Below, piece after piece: positions 14,255 to 22,914 of a stretch of DNA of 22,914 nucleotides. Each line of letters starts with the position of its first letter. Position 1 is the first letter of the stretch. The DNA is from RPQK01 sp041946865 (GTDB lineage Bacteria; Acidobacteriota; UBA6911; RPQK01). The translations under genes were made by a program, and so were the position numbers. The notes below the pieces were generated by a model. It did not search any database and was not told the origin of the DNA. It worked only from the letters and a program-made list of their open reading frames with translations. Location: NCBI GenBank assembly GCA_041946865.1, contig JBHGBF010000099.1, positions 1 through 22,914 on the forward strand, written 5' to 3'.

Positions 14255-14321
14255 ACGCAGTCGTCCACGCTTTTCCGGACCGTGCGGTGCTGCCCTCTTT
14301 TCCACAGAGCTAATTGAACAT

Positions 14322-15881
14322 ATGGACTTTTTCGGCCCCCCCACGTCACCTTTCCAGCGGTTCATGGAAACTGACAATCTGTCTTATCTGTACCAGTATT
14401 CAACTTTTGACTGGGTCATCCTCGTTCTCTATTTCACAGTGCTGTCGATCCTGGCGGTATACGGCCTTCATCGATACCACCTGGTTTATCTCCACTACAA
14501 ATACCGGGGCCGCGATCTACGCCCCGCGGGACGGCTCGACAAACTGCCGAAGATCACGATCCAGTTGCCGGTTTTTAACGAGATGTACGTCGTGGAGCGG
14601 TTGATTGACCATGTCTGCCGCCTCGACTATCCCCGTGACCTGCTCGAGATCCAGGTGCTGGATGACTCTACCGATGAAACGCAGCGTCTGGCCCAGCGAA
14701 AAGTGGGACAGTACGCCGAGCAGGGATTTGACATTCATTACGTCCGGCGGCCCGACCGCGTCGGATTCAAGGCCGGCGCCTTGGCCTACGGCTTGAAGCA
14801 GGCCACCGGCGAGCTGGTGGCCATTTTCGATGCCGATTTCACTCCCCTGCCGGACACGCTGCTGAACCTGGTCGACTATTTTTCGGATCCGAAGGTCGGG
14901 ATGGTTCAGATCCGCTGGGACCACATCAATCGGGACTATTCGCTGCTGACCAAGGTGCAGTCGATCATGCTGGACGGGCACTTTATCCTGGAAAGCGCCA
15001 CGCGCAATCGTTCCGGTCGTTTCTTTAACTTTAACGGCACGGCAGGGATCTGGCGTCGAGTCGCGATAGACGACGCGGGCGGCTGGGAGCACGACACCCT
15101 GACGGAGGACCTCGACCTGAGCTATCGGGCGCAGATGAAAGGTTGGAAGTTCATCTTCCTGCCACAGTTCACGGCGCCGGCCGAGATTCCGGTCGACATC
15201 AATGCCTTCAAGTCTCAGCAATACCGGTGGGCCAAGGGTTCGATTCAGACTTGCCGGAAAATCCTGCCGCGGCTTCTTTTCAGCGATCTTCCGCTGCCCG
15301 TAAAGGTCGAGGGTTTCTTTCACCTTACTGCCAACATTGCTTACCCGTTAATGATTCTGCTCGGGCTGACTCTGCTTCCCGCCCTGATCGTGCGATTCCA
15401 TCAGGGATGGTTCGAGCTGCTGCTCCTAGACCTCCCGCTCTTCATGGCGGCCACGTTTTCGGTCAGTTCTTTCTACATCGTCTCGCAGAAAGAAGTGTAT
15501 AGCGACTGGAAGTCCCGCATCAGGTATCTGCCTTTCCTGATGAGCGTGGGGATCGGTTTGTCGATCAGCAACAGCAAGGCGGTCCTCGAAGCGTTGTTCG
15601 GCGTGGATTCGTCTTTCGTCAGAACTCCGAAGTTCTCGGTTTGCGGCCTCGCCGACAACTGGACCGAGAAGAAGTATCGCCTCCCAAGCGGAATGATCCC
15701 CTTGATCGAGATCGCCTTCGGCACCTACTTCTCCCTGATGGTGATGTACGCGCTCGACGGAGGGCTCTACGGCACGGTTCCCTTCCTGATCCTCTTTATG
15801 GTCGGGTACCTGTACATGGGTTTCCTGTCGCTGTTCCAGCGACGCTGGTACTTGTCCAGGCCGGTTCCAGTGTATCACTAG
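14322..15881 (+). CDS. Cellulose-synthase-like family 2 glycosyltransferase
   Basis: A 519-residue membrane processive-type GT2. One transmembrane helix (about 30-50) precedes the cytosolic catalytic domain, which has all the D,D,D,QxxRW elements: VLDDS (Asp114/115), FDAD (169-172), TEDLD (Asp263) and QQYRW (299-303). About five C-terminal helices (from about 330 to 510) would form the polymer channel. The architecture is closest to CslA/mannan-synthase-like proteins. It lacks a PilZ domain, so c-di-GMP control is not indicated. The product is probably an exported or envelope beta-linked polysaccharide. The strong upstream promoter implies high or independent expression. No Shine-Dalgarno sequence is evident. 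Confidence 0.9.
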   Translation: MDFFGPPTSPFQRFMETDNLSYLYQYSTFDWVILVLYFTVLSILAVYGLHRYHLVYLHYKYRGRDLRPAGRLDKLPKITIQLPVFNEMYVVERLIDHVCRLDYPRDLLEIQVLDDSTDETQRLAQRKVGQYAEQGFDIHYVRRPDRVGFKAGALAYGLKQATGELVAIFDADFTPLPDTLLNLVDYFSDPKVGMVQIRWDHINRDYSLLTKVQSIMLDGHFILESATRNRSGRFFNFNGTAGIWRRVAIDDAGGWEHDTLTEDLDLSYRAQMKGWKFIFLPQFTAPAEIPVDINAFKSQQYRWAKGSIQTCRKILPRLLFSDLPLPVKVEGFFHLTANIAYPLMILLGLTLLPALIVRFHQGWFELLLLDLPLFMAATFSVSSFYIVSQKEVYSDWKSRIRYLPFLMSVGIGLSISNSKAVLEALFGVDSSFVRTPKFSVCGLADNWTEKKYRLPSGMIPLIEIAFGTYFSLMVMYALDGGLYGTVPFLILFMVGYLYMGFLSLFQRRWYLSRPVPVYH

Positions 15882-15896
15882 CCCTACACTTCTGTG

Positions 15897-15924
15897 GCCT
15901 CGGCGAGACAATCAGCGCCGAGGC
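15897..15924 (+). terminator. GC-rich hairpin between the GT2 gene and lpxC
   Basis: A perfect 9-bp stem GCCTCGGCG (15897-15905)/CGCCGAGGC (15916-15924) with a 10-nt loop lies 15 bp after the GT2 stop. The downstream tract TCTCGACGTTCTT is only moderately T-rich, so it is a weak intrinsic terminator or a stabilising 3' hairpin. It could attenuate read-through into lpxC. Confidence 0.55.
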
Positions 15925-15999
15925 TCTCGACGTTCTTCCCTGATTGGCGCGGGTTTGCCGGTTGGTGCACTTGTTGCTTCCCAGAGATAGGCGTAAGTC

Positions 16000-16878
16000 A
16001 TGCAAACGACTATCAGGAAACCGGCACGGGTCGCGGGAATCGGGTTGCACACAGGCTGTCGGGTTTCGGTGGAGCTGAAGCCGGCACCGGTCGATACCGG
16101 CATAGTCTTCAGGCGCGTCGATCTCCAGGGCTTTGAGATCGAAGCACTCCGCCGCCACGTCTCTCGTGTGGTCCTGACCACCACGCTCATGAAAAAGGGC
16201 GTCATGCTCTCCACAGTCGAGCATATCCTTTCCGCCCTTTACGGCTCGGGCATCGATAACCTTTACATTGACGTGGACTCGCTGGAATTGCCGATCCTGG
16301 ACGGTTCTGCGTTGCCCTATATCCGGATGCTCCAGGAAGCGGGTATCCAGGAACAGGATAAGGAAAGAACCTTCCTGTACGTGGTGAAGGATGCACAGCT
16401 TCAGGACGGGGAGAAATGGATCCGCATCGAGCCCTACCCGGCGTTTCGGGTCTCCTATCTGATCGATTTCGCGCATCCGCTGATAGGCGCACAGTCGTTT
16501 GATCTGCGGGTCACTCCCGGTTCTTACGCCGATGAAGTATCGTTCGCCCGCACTTTCGGTTTCTATTCCGAGGTCGAACAGCTGCTCAAAAAGGGCTTGA
16601 TCCGAGGAGGATCGCCAGAGAATGCTGTGGTTCTCACTGAGGACGGCATCCTCAATGACGGGCTCCGGGCTCCGGACGAGTTCGTCCGCCACAAGACGTT
16701 GGACCTGATCGGGGACTTGTCGCTATGCGGCTATCCGATCCTCGGCCGTATCACGGCGCACAAGGCGGGGCATTCGCTTCACACCGACATGGCGACTCTC
16801 CTGGCCCGCAACTCCTCGATCACTCGAAAAGTGAAGGAGTCGGAGCTGGCCTCCCGGCGGAAAGCAGTAGCCGGGTAA
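16000..16878 (+). CDS. lpxC: UDP-3-O-acyl-N-acetylglucosamine deacetylase
   Basis: A 292-residue zinc deacetylase, the committed step of lipid A synthesis, acting on UDP-3-O-acyl-GlcNAc in the cytoplasm. Zinc ligands are His75 (in STVEHILSAL), His231 and Asp235 (in HKTLDLIGD). The catalytic base region is Glu74, and the second catalytic His is His258 in AHKAGHSLH. The N-terminus AGIGLHTG is characteristic. The protein is somewhat shorter than E. coli LpxC but complete, with no FabZ fusion. Its presence is the best evidence for an LPS-type outer membrane. It follows the GT2 gene after a 118-bp gap that contains the hairpin. Confidence 0.95.
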   Translation: MQTTIRKPARVAGIGLHTGCRVSVELKPAPVDTGIVFRRVDLQGFEIEALRRHVSRVVLTTTLMKKGVMLSTVEHILSALYGSGIDNLYIDVDSLELPILDGSALPYIRMLQEAGIQEQDKERTFLYVVKDAQLQDGEKWIRIEPYPAFRVSYLIDFAHPLIGAQSFDLRVTPGSYADEVSFARTFGFYSEVEQLLKKGLIRGGSPENAVVLTEDGILNDGLRAPDEFVRHKTLDLIGDLSLCGYPILGRITAHKAGHSLHTDMATLLARNSSITRKVKESELASRRKAVAG

Positions 16879-16915
16879 GCCCACGCACGTAATTCCGCGC
16901 TAACGCCTTCCGAGC

Positions 16916-16942
16916 ATTCTCCACCCTTATTCAACACCCTCC
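16916..16942. mobile_element. Decayed end of the 157-bp MITE family
   Basis: Over 27 bp this sequence matches the right end of the MITE at 7836-7862 at 23 positions, including CTTATTCAACACCCT against the CTTTTTCAACACCCT terminal repeat. No matching left end is nearby, so it looks like a solo, degenerate terminus. It lies between lpxC and the amidase operon. Confidence 0.55.
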
Positions 16943-16993
16943 CCATTCGCAACGGAGCCGCCTGTGCTACCCAACCCTCCTCCTCCGATCCGC

Positions 16994-16999
16994 TATAAT
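16994..16999 (+). promoter_or_regulatory. -10 hexamer of the amidase operon
   Basis: A perfect TATAAT ends 8 nt before ATG 17008. No convincing -35 box is seen. The spacing predicts a leaderless mRNA for the amidase-GerMN-rph-rdgB operon. Confidence 0.6.
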
Positions 17000-17007
17000 A
17001 GTCGCCG

Positions 17008-18504
17008 ATGGCGAAACCTTGGATTTATCGACTTGCGGGAGCCTTTTTCTTCCTCGTGGCCGCACTCCTGGGAATGGTTGCCTATTCAGGCCTTAAGGTT
17101 AGCGCCGACGACGATCTCCAGATCTGGATCGGACAAAAGAAATCGAGCGTCGATTCCCGCAATAATCAAGGCCGGACTTATTTCGAGCTGAAGGATATCG
17201 TCGAGATCCTGCGCCTCGGATTTCGTGAAGACGACAACGAGGCGACGGTGAGCGGCCCCCGCGGCCAGTTACGCCTGACAGGCAATCGGCCGTTGGTTAG
17301 GTTCAAGGACGAATACATCCTCCTCAACCAGATCATCTGGCGCCGGAAAGAGAAAGAATGGTACGTGTCCGAGGATTTTCTTCAAAAGGCGCTCCCCGTG
17401 ATTCTCGGGCAGAGGCTCGAACGCCAGGCGGCGCGCTCATACCGGGTGATTCCCTTCGAGCAGAATCGGGTCCAGGTGGAGGTGACGAATTTTCCCGATC
17501 ACGTGCGCTTGACCTTTACGCAGACTCAGAACGCGCCGATCAGCATCCAGGAGTTTCAGGATTCGATCCGGGTCGGCTTCAGCGATTTTCTCGTGGTTCC
17601 CGCCCTGCCCGCGGTCAAGCCGGACAGCCGCATAGTAAAAGGTGTCCGGTTCGACACGACCGAGGTTTACGGCGGATTCCGGATCGACAAGGGGCAGGAC
17701 TATTACAATTTCCGAGAATACCCGTCCGACCGTCCGTCTCGGAAGATCGTAGACCTTTATGCGCCGCCGCTGACCGCGCGTACTGTGCCCGCAACCACTG
17801 GGCCGACCGCTCCGGAACCGGTGCCCGCGACCCAGCCGAGCGCCCCGGCGCCTGAGCCGGTCCCTGTCTACAGGCCGCGGCAGTTCGGTAATCTGATCAC
17901 TCTTGATCCTGGGCATGGAGGCGAGGACTACGGCGTCCATCCGACTCAGGAAGACCTGGAGAAGAATTACACGCTGCAGATTGCCGAGCGGATCGATGCC
18001 CGCCTTCGAACAACCCCGTATCGGGGCATGCTGACCAGGACGCACGATACCGCTCTGGCTGCGTCGCAACGAAGCTCCATGGCCAATTACTACCTGTCTC
18101 GCTGTTATCTGAGCATCCATGTCGGCGGCGCTCCTGCCAAAGACGCAAGGGGACCGGTCGTTTATGTCTACACTTACGGTGACCAGGACGAGGCCCCGGA
18201 CAGCAACAGCCGGGAACTGCGGCCAAAGACTCTGACACCGTGGGAGATGGGGCAAAAACCTTTTGTTGCTCAGAGCAAGCAGCTCGGCAGCCTGATTCAG
18301 GCCGAGCTGAACGCGGTGTACGGCACCGAGAACCGGCTAGTGGAGGCGCCCCTGACCCAGCTCGCTCCGGTGGCCGCCCCGGCCGTCCTGGTCGAGGCCG
18401 GATTCCTGACCAACGAGGAAGACCAGCAGAAGCTGGCCACAGGGGAGTTCCAGGACCGCATCGCGGTGGCCATTGTGAAAGCCATTCAACGGTTCCTCGA
18501 CTGA
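17008..18504 (+). CDS. N-acetylmuramoyl-L-alanine amidase (Amidase_3)
   Basis: A 498-residue envelope enzyme that cuts the amide bond between muramic acid and the stem peptide. An N-terminal signal or anchor helix (about 10-30) is followed by an alpha/beta stalk region resembling copper-amine-oxidase-N or AMIN-like substrate-binding domains. A Pro/Thr/Ala-rich linker (about 255-290) leads to the zinc amidase domain (about 294-498). Zinc ligands are His303 (DPGHGG), Glu318 (EKNYTLQIA) and His371 (SIHVGG, where most relatives have SIHAN). The catalytic Glu463 lies in VEAGFLTN. It is first in a four-gene operon and the GerMN gene starts 7 bp after it. Confidence 0.9.
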   Translation: MAKPWIYRLAGAFFFLVAALLGMVAYSGLKVSADDDLQIWIGQKKSSVDSRNNQGRTYFELKDIVEILRLGFREDDNEATVSGPRGQLRLTGNRPLVRFKDEYILLNQIIWRRKEKEWYVSEDFLQKALPVILGQRLERQAARSYRVIPFEQNRVQVEVTNFPDHVRLTFTQTQNAPISIQEFQDSIRVGFSDFLVVPALPAVKPDSRIVKGVRFDTTEVYGGFRIDKGQDYYNFREYPSDRPSRKIVDLYAPPLTARTVPATTGPTAPEPVPATQPSAPAPEPVPVYRPRQFGNLITLDPGHGGEDYGVHPTQEDLEKNYTLQIAERIDARLRTTPYRGMLTRTHDTALAASQRSSMANYYLSRCYLSIHVGGAPAKDARGPVVYVYTYGDQDEAPDSNSRELRPKTLTPWEMGQKPFVAQSKQLGSLIQAELNAVYGTENRLVEAPLTQLAPVAAPAVLVEAGFLTNEEDQQKLATGEFQDRIAVAIVKAIQRFLD

Positions 18505-18511
18505 GGTGCAG

Positions 18512-19078
18512 ATGCTAAAGTATCGAAGTCTGATTATTGCCCTGATTCTGCTGCTGATGACCGGAGGAGTCGGCTATTACTTATACCGCGCCGAACGACA
18601 GCGCCAGGCGGAGTTGACGGAGTCGAGCCGGCAGAGTCTTGACGCGGAAGCAAGTGTCCTCTCGAAAGGCGCCTTCCCCAGCCTCAACGTCAAGCTGCAG
18701 CTTTACAGCCCCGGCCGCGTCGATCCCAACTCCGACTTTCTTTACGTCCAGGAGCGCAGTATTTTCGAGACAGACGACAAGGTGCTGAAAGCCCGCCAGA
18801 TCGTGAACGAGGTCTTGAAATCTCGTCCCCTCTTCAGCGACAAGGCAACCCTGCGCCAGATTTACCTGCTCGACAACGGAACCGCCATTGTCGACCTCTC
18901 CGATGAGGCTGCCAAGGGGCTCACCGGCGGCATCACCTCCGAGATGGCCGCCATCTTGTCGATAACCCGGTCGCTTCGAACAAACATCGAGGAGATCAAG
19001 CAGGTACGGTTCTTGATAGGAGGCCAGCAGACGGAGACCTTCGCAGGTCATGTTTCCATCCAGCAACCCTTCAGGTAG
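18512..19078 (+). CDS. Membrane-anchored GerMN-domain protein
   Basis: A 188-residue protein with an N-terminal transmembrane helix (LIIALILLLMTGGVGYYLY) and an extracytoplasmic GerMN domain. Recognisable elements are VKLQLYSPG, an alternating segment with VNEVLKSRPLF, and NGTAIVDLSDE. The domain is named after GerM of Bacillus, which acts at the cell wall in sporulation and germination. In non-sporulating bacteria it is linked to envelope or peptidoglycan proteins. The ATG at 18512 is preferred over the GTG at 18506 because GAGG lies 5 nt upstream of it. The order GerMN-rph-rdgB is the same as in Bacillus (gerM-rph-rdgB homologue), and the amidase ahead of it supports a wall role. Confidence 0.85.
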   Translation: MLKYRSLIIALILLLMTGGVGYYLYRAERQRQAELTESSRQSLDAEASVLSKGAFPSLNVKLQLYSPGRVDPNSDFLYVQERSIFETDDKVLKARQIVNEVLKSRPLFSDKATLRQIYLLDNGTAIVDLSDEAAKGLTGGITSEMAAILSITRSLRTNIEEIKQVRFLIGGQQTETFAGHVSIQQPFR

Positions 19079-19081
19079 AAT
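19076..19081 (+). promoter_or_regulatory. -10-like hexamer overlapping the GerMN stop, upstream of rph
   Basis: TAGAAT includes the TAG stop of the GerMN gene and ends 6 nt before ATG 19088. It may be an internal leaderless promoter or simple coincidence with the stop codon. Confidence 0.3.
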
Positions 19082-19087
19082 GCCAAC

Positions 19088-19879
19088 ATGCCGGAACGAA
19101 AGGATCGTGCCTCGACTGATTTGAGACCGGTCAAAATCACTTCGGGTTTCATTACCCACGCCGAAGGTTCCGCTCTCATCGAGTGCGGAAACACACGAGT
19201 TATCTGCACGGCGAGCGTGGAGGACAAGACCCCGCCCTTTCTGCGGGGGAGCGGTCGAGGCTGGGTCACTTCGGAATACGGGATGTTGCCCCGGTCTACC
19301 GCGAGCCGAACGGTCCGCGAAGTCAGCAAAGGGCATCCCTCGGGTCGAACTCATGAAATTCAGCGGCTGATTGGTCGTTCTCTCCGCGCTGTTGTGGACA
19401 TGCAGGCTCTGGGCGAACGGACGATCTGGATCGACTGTGACGTCATTCAAGCCGACGGAGGCACGCGGACAGCCTCGATTACGGGGTCGTTTGTGGCCTT
19501 GGCACTGGCGGTCGATCGCATGCTGAAGAACCGGACGATTTCCACCCCTCCGCTGCTCGACTTCATCGGCGCCGTCAGTGTCGGCATCGTAGACGGCGAG
19601 CCGAGACTGGATCTTGACTACGAAGAGGATTCCTCGGCCCAGGTTGACTTAAACGTGGTCATGACCGGCCGCGAGCTTTTTGTCGAGGTACAGGGAACAG
19701 CGGAAATGAAGCCTTTCTCACCGGGAGAGCTCGACCTCCTGCTCGGACTCGGGCGTGCAGGAGTCCGGCGGCTGATCCAAAGGCAACAAACTGTCCTGAC
19801 CGAGACGCTGGGCACTTACACGGGATTGTTCGCAAGTGATTCTGCCTCCAAAATCGCGGCTTCTTCTCGCCACCCGTAA
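19088..19879 (+). CDS. rph: Ribonuclease PH
   Basis: A 263-residue phosphorolytic 3'-to-5' exoribonuclease that trims tRNA 3' ends and takes part in rRNA decay. Clear family motifs are the N-terminal RPVKITSGFITHAEGSALIECGNTRVICTASVE, WVTSEYGMLPRST, the phosphate-binding HEIQRLIGRSLRAVVD and DCDVIQADGGTRTASITG. It is about 25 residues longer than typical RNase PH. The extra C-terminus (Ser/Ala-rich) covers a 44-bp overlap with rdgB, so it may be a recent extension. It sits 9 bp after the GerMN gene. Confidence 0.95.
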   Translation: MPERKDRASTDLRPVKITSGFITHAEGSALIECGNTRVICTASVEDKTPPFLRGSGRGWVTSEYGMLPRSTASRTVREVSKGHPSGRTHEIQRLIGRSLRAVVDMQALGERTIWIDCDVIQADGGTRTASITGSFVALALAVDRMLKNRTISTPPLLDFIGAVSVGIVDGEPRLDLDYEEDSSAQVDLNVVMTGRELFVEVQGTAEMKPFSPGELDLLLGLGRAGVRRLIQRQQTVLTETLGTYTGLFASDSASKIAASSRHP

Positions 19880-20429
19880 TCCTGGAAAGTCTCGGGAGAT
19901 TCAAGCCGTACTGAAAGATCTGGATCTGGACTTTGCCACCCTGCTTGACTATCCAACCCTTCCCGACGCCCTGGAAAGCGGGACGACCTTCGCAGAAAAC
20001 GCTTTAATCAAGGCCAGATACTTCTTCGAAGAGACAAACCTGCCGGCTTTGGCGGACGATTCCGGGCTTGTGGTTGAGAAGCTCGGGGGGCGGCCGGGGG
20101 TGTATTCGGCCCGCTTCGCTCCCGTCGACAGCGAACGCGTGGTTCGACTGCTCGAGTTAATGAGGCCGTTTGCAAAGCCTTCCAACAGAAGGGCGCGCTT
20201 TGTTTGTGCGCTCTGCCTTTACTCGGAGGCAGGGGTGCTGCAGGTCGAAGGCCAGGTGGAGGGCATTATAGCCGCCAGGCCGGCCGGCTTGGGCGGCTTC
20301 GGCTATGATCCCATCTTCTACTACCCGCCCCTCGAAAAGACCTTCGCCGAGCTGACCAACACCGAAAAGAACGCGGTTTCACACCGCTTTCGAGCTCTGG
20401 AAAAACTGCGCGAAAAACTGATGGCGTAA
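19836..20429 (+). CDS. rdgB: dITP/XTP pyrophosphatase (HAM1/RdgB family)
   Basis: A 197-residue cytoplasmic NTPase that removes deaminated purine nucleotides (dITP, XTP). Motifs seen are LATRNPGKSREIQ (Thr13, Asn15, Lys18), FAENALIKARYF (Glu54, Asn55), LADDSGL (Asp74, Asp75) and a C-terminal SHRFRAL. The start is a GTG lying inside the last codons of rph, giving a 44-bp out-of-frame overlap. No in-frame ATG would preserve the N-terminal motif. It is last in the amidase operon. Downstream it converges on the DUF255 gene with only 16 bp between stop codons. Confidence 0.94.
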   Translation: MILPPKSRLLLATRNPGKSREIQAVLKDLDLDFATLLDYPTLPDALESGTTFAENALIKARYFFEETNLPALADDSGLVVEKLGGRPGVYSARFAPVDSERVVRLLELMRPFAKPSNRRARFVCALCLYSEAGVLQVEGQVEGIIAARPAGLGGFGYDPIFYYPPLEKTFAELTNTEKNAVSHRFRALEKLREKLMA

Positions 20430-20445
20430 AAGAGCCTGTCTCGGT

Positions 20446-22509
<2,064 letters not shown>

Positions 22510-22518
22510 AGTCTGACC

Positions 22519-22524
22519 TTTATA
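22519..22524 (-). promoter_or_regulatory. -10 hexamer of the DUF255 gene
   Basis: On the minus strand TATAAA ends 9 nt before ATG 22509. The short gap suggests a leaderless transcript. No -35 box is obvious. Confidence 0.45.
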
Positions 22525-22589
22525 TGAGGAGGAAGGTGGATTGGTTCCGGCGCTTGGAGATTTAGATAATCGACCAATTAGGGGCCGGG

Positions 22590-22837
22590 TAAGTCCTCAG
22601 TCTTTGTACGGCGAGGCTCCGAAAGCGCCACAGAGCCGCACAGCGCAGCGCTTTCCAGCGGACCGTCAGCGGACGGGAGGGGCGTGGGATGCGAACCTCT
22701 TGCACGATCGAATCGTGAAACCGGTTCGCACCCGACGCGCTCCGCTGGAAAACGCAGCGCTTTCGGCTCTGTTTTGAAACGCTGCGCTCGGCTCTGTGGC
22801 GCTTTCGGAGCCTCGCCGTACGAAAACTGAGGGCTTA
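22590..22837. mobile_element. 248-bp palindromic MITE-like element bounded by TA
   Basis: Arms 22590-22638 and 22789-22837 match at 46 of 49 positions in inverted orientation, both ending in TA. Inside them lies a second pair of arms (22643-22662 and 22741-22760, 18 of 20 matching). At the exact centre are nested stems TGCGAACC/GGTTCGCA and CACGAT/ATCGTG around a CGA loop. The whole element can fold as one long hairpin. It encodes nothing convincing. TA at both ends is what IS630/Tc1-mariner-type insertion would leave, so a non-autonomous element is the likely identity. Confidence 0.75.
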
Positions 22838-22872
22838 CGGGGCTGGTCTGGCCGGTCCAGGGCCATGCCAGC

Positions 22873-22886
22873 CTAACCCGTAACCT
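22873..22886 (-). repeat. Two-unit heptamer copy near the window end
   Basis: CTAACCC-GTAACCT matches the GYAACCN heptamer of arrays A and B, and resembles the two-unit copy at 7930-7943. Both short copies lie within about 70 bp of a MITE-like element. The rest of 22838-22914 shows no gene. Confidence 0.35.
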
Positions 22887-22914
22887 CTCATAAACATTGG
22901 ATAATTCTGTTCCT

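Noticed and set aside
22541..22777. 78-codon plus-strand frame and overlapping minus-strand frame at the window end
   Set aside because: Both lie across the palindromic element and show no protein-family features.

Overview
The window is a moderately GC-rich, gene-dense stretch of bacterial chromosome with 21 protein-coding genes and no RNA genes, phage genes or intact transposases that I can see. LpxC shows a lipid A-making, Gram-negative envelope. The gene mix (DinB, a Tat-exported DUF362 protein paired with a DUF6599-like protein, an AroD-AroE fusion, a cellulose-synthase-like GT2, a DUF255 thioredoxin-fold protein, amidase-GerMN-rph-rdgB) fits Acidobacteriota or a related deep lineage best. 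That placement is an inference from gene content.

Layout. 1-3264: a DinB-like protein (+), a two-gene minus-strand unit (DUF6599-like, then Tat-exported DUF362), and a DUF84 NTPase (+). 3383-6154: uvrC and a 3D-domain cell-wall protein, both on the minus strand. They are separated by two oppositely oriented arrays of a 7-bp repeat. 6155-7634: a leader region with a long hairpin, then a nucleotidyltransferase-like protein whose catalytic signatures are altered. 7635-7975: a gene-free interval holding a 157-bp MITE-like insertion with a 7-bp target duplication. 7976-13278: a tight plus-strand run of pgsA, AMMECR1-domain gene, aroDE, thrB, terC-like and thiF/moeB-like genes. 13341-16878: an exported LolA-like protein, a GT2 glycosyltransferase behind a near-perfect sigma70-type promoter, and lpxC. 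17008-20429: an amidase-GerMN-rph-rdgB operon. 20446-22509: a DUF255 protein (minus). 22510-22914: a gene-free end with a 248-bp almost fully palindromic element bounded by TA.

How the genes work together. Much of the window serves the envelope: phosphatidylglycerol synthesis (PgsA), lipid A (LpxC), peptidoglycan hydrolysis (amidase, 3D protein), polysaccharide synthesis (GT2, NDP-sugar transferase homologue) and possible lipoprotein handling (LolA-like). A second theme is housekeeping of nucleotides, RNA and DNA (UvrC, DUF84, RdgB, RNase PH). A third is amino-acid and cofactor supply (AroDE, ThrB, ThiF/MoeB).

The most notable non-coding signals are these. A -10-like hexamer sits only 6-10 nt before the start codon of eight genes, which suggests widespread leaderless transcription alongside a few strong Shine-Dalgarno genes. 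The inverted heptamer arrays lie next to uvrC. There are two different palindromic mobile-element-like sequences plus a decayed end of one of them. The 3D gene has a structured leader. I found no clearly new multi-gene defence or metabolic system.
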